Assembly (NCBI GenBank): GCA_965215995.1
Contig: OZ244128.1
Coordinates: forward strand, 2,418,001 to 2,482,000
DNA from: SZUA-309 sp965215995
GTDB lineage: Bacteria > Pseudomonadota > Gammaproteobacteria > Pseudomonadales > Azotimanducaceae
DNA: 64,000 nucleotides
Direction of reading: 5' to 3'
The position numbers were made by a program, and so were the translations under genes. Positions within the stretch are counted from its first letter, which is position 1; each line of letters starts with the position of its first letter. Shown in pieces: positions 50,570 through 58,434 of the stretch. Below the pieces are notes generated by a model. The model saw only the letters and a program-made list of their open reading frames with translations, was not told the origin of the DNA and did not search any database.

Positions 50570-50700
50570 GCTGATAGGGCGATGAGCCGAGCACTCGACG
50601 GCAGCTTCTCACTCCTGCGCCAGTCAGACGCCCACGACGGCAGCTTCTCACTCCTGCGCCAGTCAGACGCCCACAGGTGCCGGGAGTTGCGGCCTTAGGC
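50570..50700 (+). repeat. attC34, degenerate with 39-bp tandem duplication
   Basis: Ends GCTGATA and CTTAGGC. Inside are two perfect tandem copies of 39 bp (50597-50635 and 50636-50674). The duplicated unit is part of the right arm of a family-B-like site (CTCCTGCGCCAGTCAGACGC). The site is not expected to recombine. Confidence 0.85.
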
Positions 50701-50713
50701 GTCGATCCAAAAT

Positions 50714-51289
50714 ATGGAATTTCTGCTCATATTCGGTCCACCTGCTGTAGGAAAGATGTCGGTAGGGAATGAGATAGAGAAGGCGACTGGAATTCCGTTG
50801 TTCCACAATCACATTGCGATTGAGCCGGCCCTACGTTTTTTCCCCTTTGGCAGCCCTGCATTTGGTCGCATCGTTTCCGGCCTCCGAATGAAAATCTTCA
50901 GAGAAGTTGCGGCGAGCGCCCTTCCCGGACTCTGTTTCACCTATGTTTGGGACCTCGACGACTCAGCGGACTCGGAGTTCGTGCAACTCGTATGCGATGT
51001 CTTCGAAGAGGCGGGGGCCAACATCACTCTCATCGAACTGGAGGCGGATCTGGAACAGAGGTTGTTGAGGAATCGCACAGAGGAACGGTTAGCCGAGAAA
51101 CCTTCCAAACGAGATGTCGAGCGATCCGAAAAGAACCTACTGGATTTGGAAGGCAAGCACCGAATGAACTCAAATGGCACACTGCCATTGAGTTATCGGC
51201 ACCTGAGAATCGAGAATTCTCGACTTACGGCAGCCGACGTAGCGGCGAGGATTGTCAATGAACTTGGACTCAAGCGAGTTAAAACCTGA
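50714..51289 (+). CDS. cassette 35: P-loop kinase-like protein
   Basis: 191 residues with the Walker A loop FGPPAVGKMSVGNEI at the start and a lid-like basic stretch (LRNRTEERLAEKPSKRDVER). It resembles small-molecule/AAA-type kinases with a serine in the loop; substrate unknown. ATG 13 bp after the attC34 boundary. Confidence 0.8.
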   Translation: MEFLLIFGPPAVGKMSVGNEIEKATGIPLFHNHIAIEPALRFFPFGSPAFGRIVSGLRMKIFREVAASALPGLCFTYVWDLDDSADSEFVQLVCDVFEEAGANITLIELEADLEQRLLRNRTEERLAEKPSKRDVERSEKNLLDLEGKHRMNSNGTLPLSYRHLRIENSRLTAADVAARIVNELGLKRVKT

Positions 51290-51380
51290 CAAGGCATTGA
51301 GGCGGATCTCCCTGCCTGACACCCTCTCAGCTGGTGCGGAAATGCCAAGCCACCTTTGCGGGTTTGTCGAGGCGTTAGGT
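51284..51380 (+). repeat. attC35, family A, last recognisable full-length site
   Basis: 97 bp, ACCTGAC to GTTAGGT. Boxes are mutated but the cleavage triplet GTT is intact and the arms (AAGGCATTGAGGCGG, GGTTTGTCGAGGC) still match. Confidence 0.85.
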
Positions 51381-51388
51381 GACATCTA

Positions 51389-51949
51389 GTGAGCTGCGGC
51401 GTTCACATATTCGGGGCGTCAGGGTCCGGGACTACCACTCTCGGCAAGACCCTTTCCCTGCGAATGGGTGGAAAGCACCTGGATACGGATTCCTATTATT
51501 GGCAAGACACCGATCCCCCTTATACCAGGAAGCGAGACCCGAAAGACCGAGTCGCGATGATCCTCCGTGATGTGGAAGGTGTAGAAAACTGGGTGCTGTC
51601 CGGATCGATCTGCAGTTGGGGTGACCCCCTACTACAGCGGTTCAACCTTGCCGTATTTCTGCGGCTTGATCCGTCCGTTCGAATGGCAAGGCTTCGCAGC
51701 CGTGAGAGCCTCAGATATGGTTCTCGTATCCTGGCTGGCGGAGACATGCATCAGCAGCACCTGGACTTCCTAGCATGGGCAGAGAGCTATGATTCAGCAA
51801 AGGCCCCAATCCGCAGTTTGGATCTACATGGCGGCTGGATGAAACAACTCGATTGTCCTGTGCTAGAGCTGGACTCCGCGATACCTGTTGAGGAACTCTG
51901 TGATCAGGTATTCGAACAAGCTGAAGCCATCAGCGAGGAGAAACCATGA
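51389..51949 (+). CDS. P-loop nucleotide kinase-like protein
   Basis: 186 residues, Walker A GASGSGTTTLGKTL, then HLDTDSYYWQ, an adenylate-kinase-like placement of acidic residues, and the closing helices. Substrate unknown. GTG start 8 bp after attC35, so it is the first gene of a cassette. The stop overlaps the next gene (ATGA), the first clear case of two cassette-type genes fused into an operon. Confidence 0.82.
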   Translation: MSCGVHIFGASGSGTTTLGKTLSLRMGGKHLDTDSYYWQDTDPPYTRKRDPKDRVAMILRDVEGVENWVLSGSICSWGDPLLQRFNLAVFLRLDPSVRMARLRSRESLRYGSRILAGGDMHQQHLDFLAWAESYDSAKAPIRSLDLHGGWMKQLDCPVLELDSAIPVEELCDQVFEQAEAISEEKP

Positions 51950-52374
51950 TTGAAGGAAGCTGCCTCTGTGGACGGGTTGCCTTCGAAGCGGATGAGCTCT
52001 CAGGTGCGATAGGGCACTGCCACTGTCGCACTTGCCAGAAGGCCCACTCCTCGTCTTTTTCAACAACCGCCCGGGTGAGCCGGGAACACTTCAGATGGGT
52101 TCGCGGTGTGGAGCTGCTCCGGCACTACGAGTCCTCTCCTGGGAAACGCAGGCATTTCTGCTCGAACTGCGGATCACACCTCATCGCCGAGTGGGCTGAT
52201 CGACCCAATGTCATTCTCAGAATGGGTGCTGTCGATACAGATCCGGGGGAACGCCCTGCCGGTCACATCTGGGTGTCGCATACACGTCCTTGGCTCGAGT
52301 ATGGCTCAGACCTGCCGATGTTCTCCGAGGGCATAGATGGTCCCAGGATCAAAGGGAACGAACGTGATGTCTGA
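51946..52374 (+). CDS. GFA family (glutathione-dependent formaldehyde-activating-like) protein
   Basis: 142 residues with the zinc cysteine pattern of the GFA fold: EGSCLCGRVAFEA, CHCRTCQKAHSS and HFCSNCGSHL. Enzymatic role in this subgroup is unproven. Overlaps the upstream kinase by 4 nt and the downstream kinase by 8 nt. Two more GFA genes are at 57147 and 57981. Confidence 0.88.
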   Translation: MIEGSCLCGRVAFEADELSGAIGHCHCRTCQKAHSSSFSTTARVSREHFRWVRGVELLRHYESSPGKRRHFCSNCGSHLIAEWADRPNVILRMGAVDTDPGERPAGHIWVSHTRPWLEYGSDLPMFSEGIDGPRIKGNERDV

Positions 52375-52948
52375 CCAAGCTCCAGGATTGAGGCTCTTGC
52401 TGGTCAACGGTGCCTCTGGTTCCGGCAAGACCACCCTCTGCAATGCTCTGGACAAACGGATTCGGGAAGTGACTTGGATTCACCCGGATGGGTTGATGGA
52501 TACCCCGAATATGGCTGCTGAAGACATTCTCAGAGAGAGCCTTTCTCTGGCAAAGTGTAGCGCCCCTGCGACGACGTTTGTCATCGATTGCCAGATAAGG
52601 CCCAGCGCCATTGATGAGCTGGTTTGTTCGCATTTCCGGGAGGCTTGTGCAATGGTCATGCTGAACTGCCCTCGAGAAATTCGGGAGGCACGCTTAACGG
52701 AGCGTGGTTGGTCCGATTCTGATTTCGACAAGATCGAATCGTGGGCATGCCTATTGCTGGAAGAGTCGCGAATGGCCGGGCATACCATCTTCGATACCAG
52801 TGCGACTTCCGTAGACTCGATAGCAAGCCAGATAGAAAGGAGACTGCGAGATGTCGGAAGAACGGCTCACATTTGTTGCGCTGAACGTCTCAGACCTCGA
52901 GGCCTCTGTGAGGTTCTATCGGGACGTTGTCGGCGTTCAGCTACATGA
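52367..52948 (+). CDS. P-loop kinase-like protein with extended C-terminus
   Basis: Walker A GASGSGKTTLCNALD near residue 15; a helical domain with DCQIRPSAIDELVCSHFREA. The core ends around residue 160 (IASQIERRLRDVG). The last 33 residues (52851-52948) are an out-of-frame translation of the following VOC gene, a 98-bp overlap far longer than its neighbours. The original stop has probably been lost. Confidence 0.78.
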   Translation: MSDQAPGLRLLLVNGASGSGKTTLCNALDKRIREVTWIHPDGLMDTPNMAAEDILRESLSLAKCSAPATTFVIDCQIRPSAIDELVCSHFREACAMVMLNCPREIREARLTERGWSDSDFDKIESWACLLLEESRMAGHTIFDTSATSVDSIASQIERRLRDVGRTAHICCAERLRPRGLCEVLSGRCRRSAT

Positions 52949-53246
52949 GTCATCTCATGACTTGGATCTGGATGATCCCTGGTACGGAGGTCGCCATGCC
53001 GCTGTCTCCTGGACAGACGGTGCGTTCCTGCACGTCGCCTTGTACCCAACGAGGGAACCCAATCGACCGGTAACCACAGGCGCTCAGATTGGCTTTCATA
53101 CGACCGAGTTCGAAGCCGCATATGCTCGTCTGACTGCCAGTGGCGCCGAGGTGCTGCAAAGCGTCAGAAGCGAGCCCTGGGGAAGGACCGCTCGCTTCCG
53201 GGATCCAGATGGAAATATCGTCAGCATCACCGAGCAGCAGTCATAG
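52851..53246 (+). CDS. VOC family protein
   Basis: 131 residues: FVALNVSDLEASVRFYRDVV at the start, HVALYPTREPN, and FRDPDGNIVSITEQ at the end, the full single-domain vicinal-oxygen-chelate layout. AAGGAGA precedes the ATG. Function (lyase, dioxygenase or antibiotic-binding) cannot be told. Confidence 0.88.
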   Translation: MSEERLTFVALNVSDLEASVRFYRDVVGVQLHESSHDLDLDDPWYGGRHAAVSWTDGAFLHVALYPTREPNRPVTTGAQIGFHTTEFEAAYARLTASGAEVLQSVRSEPWGRTARFRDPDGNIVSITEQQS

Positions 53247-53260
53247 GAGGAGACAGGGCG

Positions 53261-53284
53261 TGACACCTCGCAAGGTGATGTCAC
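53261..53284 (+). repeat. attC36, fossil remnant
   Basis: TGACACCTCGCAAGGTGATG followed by TCAC. It matches TGACGCCTAACAAGGCGATG at 16 of 20 positions and has the same collapsed form as attC25. It is the only remnant I find convincing beyond 51.4 kb. Confidence 0.6.
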
Positions 53285-53291
53285 CCGGGGA

Positions 53292-53804
53292 ATGAGTAGC
53301 CAGGCTCAGGACGTGGGCATCCGTAAGGCGACGCCTGCGGACGCTTCCGACGTGCTCGGAATCTACGTCGCATCCTGGAACGAAGGTTTCGGCAAACGCA
53401 TGCCGGCTATCTCTGAGGACGCTTCTCGCCTCGATCAGTGGCGAAACGATCTCGGGCCGACGACGCCGACGCGCTGGTGGGTGGCGGAACGACGCGACAC
53501 GATCGTTGGCTTCGTTGGCATAGGGCCAAGTCGCGATCCCCGTGATCCGGCCCTGGGTGAGCTCGATACGATCGCGGTAGCACCGAGTGCCTGGAGAACG
53601 GGTGTCGGACGCCGACTCATGTCCGTGGCGCTGGATGCATTGCGTTGTGACGGTTATGAGACCGCCGTACTGTGGACGCTTAACCGCTATGAACGTGGCG
53701 AGTCATTCTACTTGGCCCTCGGCTGGCAGCGTACCAGTGAGCTGCGTCAATCAGGGGAGCAGATTCGTTACGACTATCCGTTGCGCACTGGTGGGGGTGT
53801 CTGA
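53292..53804 (+). CDS. GNAT family N-acetyltransferase
   Basis: 170 residues. Acetyl-CoA-binding motif A: ELDTIAVAPSAWRTGVGRRL, then LWTLNRYERGESFYLALGW. Substrate unknown. It begins 8 bp after the fossil attC, as cassette genes do. Four GNAT genes lie between here and 59245. Confidence 0.87.
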   Translation: MSSQAQDVGIRKATPADASDVLGIYVASWNEGFGKRMPAISEDASRLDQWRNDLGPTTPTRWWVAERRDTIVGFVGIGPSRDPRDPALGELDTIAVAPSAWRTGVGRRLMSVALDALRCDGYETAVLWTLNRYERGESFYLALGWQRTSELRQSGEQIRYDYPLRTGGGV

Positions 53805-53807
53805 AAA

Positions 53808-54224
53808 TTGAAGCCAAGAATGAGCATGGTCACGCTCGGAGTAGAAGATCTGCCGCGTGCTGTTCGTTTCTATGAGCAGGGACTGGGATTTCCCAGGCAC
53901 GGTGAAGGAGACGATATTGCCTTTTTCAGCCTCAACGGGACCTGGTTGGGCCTGTACGGCAGAGAGGCTCTGGCAGAGGATGCTGAAACGGACGCTGCGG
54001 GATCCGGGTTTAGAGGTGTGACGATTTCTCACAACGTCGCTTCCGAAGCGGAGGTCGAGGAAGTGATGCAACTGGCGGTGGAGGCAGGGGCCGGGCTGGT
54101 GAAGGCGGCTCGAAAGACGTCTTGGGGCGGCTATGGTGGCTACTTCAGCGACCCGGATGGACACCTCTGGGAAGTTGCGTACAACCCGTTCACCTGGATT
54201 GGACCGGAGGACAAGGCCACATGA
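53808..54224 (+). CDS. VOC family protein
   Basis: 138 residues. Starts at TTG 53808 giving MKPRMSMVTLGVEDLPRAV, the usual N-terminus of this VOC group; an ATG at 53820 is possible. Closing motif GYFSDPDGHLWEVAYNP. Overlaps the cupin gene by 4 nt. Confidence 0.88.
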   Translation: MKPRMSMVTLGVEDLPRAVRFYEQGLGFPRHGEGDDIAFFSLNGTWLGLYGREALAEDAETDAAGSGFRGVTISHNVASEAEVEEVMQLAVEAGAGLVKAARKTSWGGYGGYFSDPDGHLWEVAYNPFTWIGPEDKAT

Positions 54225-54613
54225 GCAAGACGAAAGAGCCCGTTTTGGACGCCGACGTCGAGAAGGTCGCCTGGTACCAGGGCACGGACAGGGAGCTCTT
54301 CGGGCAGGCGCTTTGCGATGTGGGGGGAATCGCCAAGGTTGGATTTGGGCTGGTTGAGTTGAGTCCCGGGTGCAACACGCTTCCGGCGCACTACCACACG
54401 CTGGAGGATGAGCATCTCTATGTACTGGAAGGTGCTGGGACGTTACATCTTGGCTTGGAAACCTATCCGCTGGTGAAGGGAAGCTATGTCAATTTTCCGG
54501 CCGGACAGGAAGCCCACCACTTCGTGTCGAATGACTCGACCGAACCACTCAGATACATCATGGTTGGGGAGCGAATCGAAGGTGACGAAGTGGTGTACGC
54601 CGCTGATGTCTAG
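54221..54613 (+). CDS. cupin domain protein
   Basis: 130 residues with both cupin metal motifs: LPAHYHTLEDEHLYVLEGAG (His, His, Glu) and NFPAGQEAHHFVSND. Possibly a sugar isomerase-like or binding protein; no specific role is evident. ATGA overlap with the VOC gene. Confidence 0.88.
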   Translation: MSKTKEPVLDADVEKVAWYQGTDRELFGQALCDVGGIAKVGFGLVELSPGCNTLPAHYHTLEDEHLYVLEGAGTLHLGLETYPLVKGSYVNFPAGQEAHHFVSNDSTEPLRYIMVGERIEGDEVVYAADV

Positions 54614-54834
54614 CCGCTCCATCCTCAGCTGAAAACCTCCCGGATCAACGGTGGTTTGACACCACCAATCAGCATGCGAAACTCAGCTTCTGCGAGCTTC
54701 ACGCATAACCCTAAAGATCGTCCCAAACGCGATCCCATGCAGGGCAAAGGGGAACGGATCCTCGAAGCGTCATCATCAACTCCGCCTGGATGTGGACTCG
54801 TTTGGGGAGCGGCCCATCAGGCTGGAAGGGATCG

Positions 54835-55158
54835 ATGACGGCCAAGAAAAACCTCAAGCGAATCATCCGCCGAAGGATGTTTCGGACCGGAGAGTCCTAC
54901 ATGGCAGCGCGTCGCCACTTCCTGGATTCGAAGGGACAACCGATGACGCAACGCAGGAACCGCAAGGAAACCCCGATAGAGGAACTGCCTATCGGCGAGC
55001 TTCAACTTACGTTGGAGACGACACGTATTCTGAAATCGCAGGGTATCGAGCAAGTGAAGGATGTCCTTGACGCAAGATCTGGCGAGACGAGCTGGCCGGG
55101 ATTGGAGTCGCGAAGGGCAATCGAGGTCAGAGACGTGCTGGCGAGTCGAGGGTTATAG
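54835..55158 (+). CDS. small protein with RNA polymerase alpha-CTD-like domain
   Basis: 107 residues from ATG 54835. The N-terminus RIIRRRMFRTGESYMAARRHFL is a short basic helix of a type also found fused to glyoxalase-like and other small proteins; the C-terminal half (PIEELPIGELQLTLETTRIL, then SQGIEQVKDVLD) follows the helix-hairpin-helix pattern of the RNA polymerase alpha C-terminal domain. This suggests DNA or polymerase binding. The 221 bp before it hold no gene I can support. Confidence 0.68.
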   Translation: MTAKKNLKRIIRRRMFRTGESYMAARRHFLDSKGQPMTQRRNRKETPIEELPIGELQLTLETTRILKSQGIEQVKDVLDARSGETSWPGLESRRAIEVRDVLASRGL

Positions 55159-55233
55159 AAAGCACGGCGCTGTTTCCATTGAGAGCAGTCGCCAGGCTGT
55201 TGCTGGCGCTCCCACACGTGGCAACATGCATAA

Positions 55234-55734
55234 ATGGAAGCTTTCCAAACCCTTGCAGAAGTGGCAGTTGCCGTCGCGGGATTCTCTTCGTTGGCCATTG
55301 TCTTTCGCGGAAGAACGACAGACTGGACCGGCCAGGACTACATCAGCCTCGCGTTTGCGATGTGCTGGAGTATTGGCAGCGTTTTCTTCTCTCTGTTCCC
55401 TATCGTTGTTGTCGAGTTCGGATTTGATCTGTCGGAATCATCGCGCGTTGGCTTGATTGCGATTGCGTTTTACATGCTGTTCGTAGCTGCGATGCTCATG
55501 TACGCGCGGCGGAAGATCGCCCTGTCAGGTGGCGGTGAGATCAGAGTCAATCTCGGGATGTCTGTGCTCTTCATGGTGATCTTCGTTGGCGCGCTAACGG
55601 CTGGGTTTGGTTGGACGCCTGGTCCGCCTCATGCGTGGTTTGCAACGATAATTGTGCTGCTGATGGCGCATGCGACGGCAGAGCTGGGGCTTCTCGTGAT
55701 CGGCATGGTTCGTGAGACTAAAGGTCAAGCCTAG
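55234..55734 (+). CDS. four-helix membrane protein, relative of cassette 23
   Basis: 166 residues with four helices. Its start FQTLAEVAVAVAGFSSLAIV matches the cassette 23 protein (44780-45265), linking this attC-free region to the integron array. Later parts have diverged. Unknown function. Confidence 0.78.
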   Translation: MEAFQTLAEVAVAVAGFSSLAIVFRGRTTDWTGQDYISLAFAMCWSIGSVFFSLFPIVVVEFGFDLSESSRVGLIAIAFYMLFVAAMLMYARRKIALSGGGEIRVNLGMSVLFMVIFVGALTAGFGWTPGPPHAWFATIIVLLMAHATAELGLLVIGMVRETKGQA

Positions 55735-55752
55735 CCGAGGGTCTTCTGCCAC

Positions 55753-56328
55753 ATGATTCCCGAAAGATTGCTGACGACGAATCTGATGATGCGACCCTTC
55801 GCGGAGGGGGACGGGCCTGCGGTTTTCGACTACTGGAGTAGCGATCCGGGGTGGGAGCGATTCAACGAAAGTGTGCCTGAAGGGTTTACCCCGGAAGACG
55901 CCAACGATTTCGTGGCCGAAATGCGCTCTCGGAATCGAAGTGAAAGTCCCAGCTGGGCGCTTGTGTACGACGATGTCGTGGTGGGAGTCGTGAGCCTCAC
56001 CTTCAGCTGGGGCCATCAAAGCGCAACGCTCGGATATGGCATCCATGCTGAACTTCGCGGACGAAGCCTGTGCGCCGAAGCGGCAATGAAGATCCTGAGT
56101 TGTGCCTTTGCGGAATATCCGGATCTTCATACGATTCAAGCACATACCGATTCCGGGAACAGCAGATCCATACGCGTCCTCCGGAAGCTGGGATTCTCGG
56201 AGGTGCACGATCCCGGTGATAGGCCGAGCGGTGATGCCTCCGCCCTTCAGGGTAGGACATTTCGCCTATGCCGCACCGAGTGGAGCGCTCAGGATGATCA
56301 CGTTTCAGACAATCAGAAAGATAGCTGA
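55753..56328 (+). CDS. GNAT family acetyltransferase (RimJ/RimL-like)
   Basis: 191 residues. Start LLTTNLMMRPFAEGDGPAVF, motif A LGYGIHAELRGRSLCAEAAM and the RimJ-like SIRVLRKLGFSEV near the end. The tail (SAQDDHVSDNQKDS) overlaps the next gene by 35 bp. Confidence 0.87.
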   Translation: MIPERLLTTNLMMRPFAEGDGPAVFDYWSSDPGWERFNESVPEGFTPEDANDFVAEMRSRNRSESPSWALVYDDVVVGVVSLTFSWGHQSATLGYGIHAELRGRSLCAEAAMKILSCAFAEYPDLHTIQAHTDSGNSRSIRVLRKLGFSEVHDPGDRPSGDASALQGRTFRLCRTEWSAQDDHVSDNQKDS

Positions 56329-56635
56329 GGCTTTCCCCGGCACAGTCGTCAGTACCTCATACGGGACTCCGGCGATCAAGGCGGGAAAACGGCTGATACT
56401 TCGTATGCACGACAAAGAGGATGCAATCGTGTTACTGCTTGATTCGGTGGAAGAGCAACAGCGCCTGATTGCCCAAGATCCAATGGCGTTTTTCATCACC
56501 GATCACTACGAAGGATATGCGGCAGTACTCGTACGCCCTACTTTGGATGAATCAGAATTCAGGATGCTGTTCGAGCAATCCTGGAGACGGGTCGCCTTGA
56601 AAAGTGATATCAAAGAGTACGACGGCAGGGTCTGA
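56294..56635 (+). CDS. MmcQ/YjbR-like protein
   Basis: 113 residues from ATG 56294: FQTIRKIAEAFPGTVVSTSY, KRLILRMHDKEDAIVLLLD, and a C-terminal FRMLFEQSWRRVALKS. It is the second YjbR-fold protein in the window. The 35-bp overlap with the GNAT gene suggests the two were joined by deletion of the sequence between them. Confidence 0.83.
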   Translation: MITFQTIRKIAEAFPGTVVSTSYGTPAIKAGKRLILRMHDKEDAIVLLLDSVEEQQRLIAQDPMAFFITDHYEGYAAVLVRPTLDESEFRMLFEQSWRRVALKSDIKEYDGRV

Positions 56636-56658
56636 ACGACGGGAGTGGACGTCCGTTG

Positions 56659-57150
56659 ATGATTCGACAGGCACAACCAGCGGACCTCGGGCTCCTGGAG
56701 CGGGACATCAAACCAGCGGTTGGTCGGACGCTTGGCATGGAGCTGGATGCGCAAGAGCGAGGAGAGCACTCGCTGTTCATCGCCATCGAGAGAGATGAGA
56801 TTCTGGGATGGGGGTTCATTCGCTGGCTTGGACCAAGAGATCCGGAAGCTATGCGGCTATTCCCGAAGGCGCCGGAGATCTACCGCCTGGAGGTCAGAGA
56901 GCCGCATCGATCATCGGGTATCGGCCGATCACTCATCAAGGAAATGGCGACGCAGGCCGGCGGCAGAGGGTTCGTAGAAGTCAGCCTGGGTGTTGGACAC
57001 GAAAACCCACGAGCTTACTCTCTATACAAGGCGCTTGGCTTCGAAGACACCGATCTGGCCGAGTACATCGATGAATATGAATACCCACTGGAAGACGGTG
57101 GGTTCGGTGTTGCCAGAGACCTATGCCGTTACCTGATCAAGCGGATATGA
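56659..57150 (+). CDS. GNAT family N-acetyltransferase
   Basis: 163 residues from ATG 56659. Acetyl-CoA motif YRLEVREPHRSSGIGRSLIK, followed by SLGVGHENPRAYSLYKALGF. Substrate unknown. Overlaps the next GFA gene by 4 nt. Confidence 0.86.
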   Translation: MIRQAQPADLGLLERDIKPAVGRTLGMELDAQERGEHSLFIAIERDEILGWGFIRWLGPRDPEAMRLFPKAPEIYRLEVREPHRSSGIGRSLIKEMATQAGGRGFVEVSLGVGHENPRAYSLYKALGFEDTDLAEYIDEYEYPLEDGGFGVARDLCRYLIKRI

Positions 57151-57554
57151 CGTTTTCCGGTGGCTGTCTTTGCGGCGAGTATCGCTACGAGATCCATCGA
57201 AAGCATCTCAATGCCATGCACTGCTATTGTGATATGTGCAGGAAGGCACACGGCACGGCGTTTTCGACGCACCTGATCGTACGCCCGGATCAGCTCAGCT
57301 GGGACTCGAAGGAGGCGCTCAAACCGTATGAGTCTTCCCCAGGTGCGTTTCGTGAGTTCTGTTCAGTTTGCGGCACGCACCTGCTCGTGCACGGTCAGTC
57401 TGGCGATGGCACCCTGGCGATCCCTGCAGGAACGCTCGACGGTAAACCACCGGTGACAGTCCTTGGTCACATGTTCACTCGAGAGCTCGTCCCCTGGCAC
57501 ACGATCACCGATGAGCTACCGCAGTACGACGGTTGGCCACCCGGATATGGCTGA
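57147..57554 (+). CDS. GFA family protein
   Basis: 135 residues from ATG 57147: SGGCLCGEYRYEI, HCYCDMCRKAHGTAFST, REFCSVCGTHLL, the zinc-binding cysteine pattern of the family. ATGA overlap with GNAT upstream; overlaps the Nudix gene downstream by 8 bp. Confidence 0.87.
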   Translation: MTFSGGCLCGEYRYEIHRKHLNAMHCYCDMCRKAHGTAFSTHLIVRPDQLSWDSKEALKPYESSPGAFREFCSVCGTHLLVHGQSGDGTLAIPAGTLDGKPPVTVLGHMFTRELVPWHTITDELPQYDGWPPGYG

Positions 57555-57960
57555 GCAAGATCCACATCAGAGGCCTCTGATTTCGGCGAAGGCCTTGTTG
57601 CACCGAGAAGGGCGCGTGCTTCTGGTGAAGAATGACAGATACGAGTGGGATCTCCCTGGCGGTAAGCTGCAACATGGTGAGGACCTGGAACAGTGTCTTG
57701 AGCGGGAACTCCGGGAAGAGCTCGGTTTCAGTGTCGGTGCTGTCAGGGTAGCCGGTGCGTTCAAGCATCATTTCTACGACACCATCATGGTGATTGTGTA
57801 CGACTGCGAGTGCTCTGAGGAATTCGAGGTCACACTGAGTGATGAACACTCGGCCGGTGGCTGGTTCGATGTCGAACAGATGCAGGTGATGAACGTCCCG
57901 GAGAACTACAAGCGGGTGGCGGCAGAGGTCTGTGCTGGCGTAGATCCCCGGCATGTATAA
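57547..57960 (+). CDS. Nudix hydrolase
   Basis: 137 residues from ATG 57547 with an intact Nudix box (GGKLQHGEDLEQCLEREL, then REELGF). Third Nudix in the window after 40395 and the broken 42227 gene. Substrate unknown. Confidence 0.87.
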   Translation: MAEQDPHQRPLISAKALLHREGRVLLVKNDRYEWDLPGGKLQHGEDLEQCLERELREELGFSVGAVRVAGAFKHHFYDTIMVIVYDCECSEEFEVTLSDEHSAGGWFDVEQMQVMNVPENYKRVAAEVCAGVDPRHV

Positions 57961-57980
57961 ACAGCTTGGAGAGACCTGCG

Positions 57981-58382
57981 ATGATCACCGGTGAGTGCTT
58001 CTGCGCGGCAGTGACTTATGAGATCGAAGGAACACTCAGGGATGCGCGGAGCTGCCACTGCTCGCGGTGCAGGAAGGCGTTCAGCGGCGCGGCATCTGCT
58101 TATGCGGAGCTTGCCCCTGGCAGCACGCTGAGATGGACGGGCGAGCTGGAGCCCGCGACGTACAGCTCGGCAGAAGGCTGGGCGCTAGGCTTCTGCAGGC
58201 GTTGCGGGTCCACCCTTTGCGGAATCTGGCAGGGTGAGGTGCACGGCGTCACCCTCGGCTGCGTGAACGGGGATCCGGGTGTTGTGATCGGGCAGCATAT
58301 CTTTGTTGGCTCCAAAGCTCCGTGGGACGAGATCGGTGGTGCGGCGCCACAGCATGAGGGGCCGCCACCGGTGCCTGGTTGA
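57981..58382 (+). CDS. GFA family protein
   Basis: 133 residues from ATG 57981 (behind GGAGAG), with GECFCAAVTYEI, SCHCSRCRKAFSGAASA and GFCRRCGSTLCG. Third GFA member; the three are clearly divergent from one another. Confidence 0.87.
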   Translation: MITGECFCAAVTYEIEGTLRDARSCHCSRCRKAFSGAASAYAELAPGSTLRWTGELEPATYSSAEGWALGFCRRCGSTLCGIWQGEVHGVTLGCVNGDPGVVIGQHIFVGSKAPWDEIGGAAPQHEGPPPVPG

Positions 58383-58434
58383 ACTCAATCAGTTCGCGCT
58401 CGATACTCGTCTCTGGATAGACGAAGGGGATCTG

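Larger units (their letters stand above)
30505..51380 (+). mobile_element. chromosomal (sedentary) integron with about 35 cassettes
   Basis: Extent from the end of intI to the last recognisable full attC (51374-51380). It consists of an intact integrase gene on the minus strand, an attI junction, and a head-to-tail array of cassettes separated by related attC sites whose outer ends are GCCTAAC and GTTAGGC. Twenty-two attC sites are full-length and thirteen are aberrant, truncated or degenerate, mostly after 45.7 kb. Cassette genes are more AT-rich than the flanking chromosome and nearly all point away from intI. No transposon ends or class 1 features (sul1, qacE) are present, so this is not a mobile class 1 integron. 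Confidence 0.95.

Noticed and set aside
32102..51380. CRISPR array
   Set aside because: Repeats are about 95-99 bp, palindromic at the ends, and separated by 250-700 bp that encode proteins; no cas genes. attC sites explain everything.
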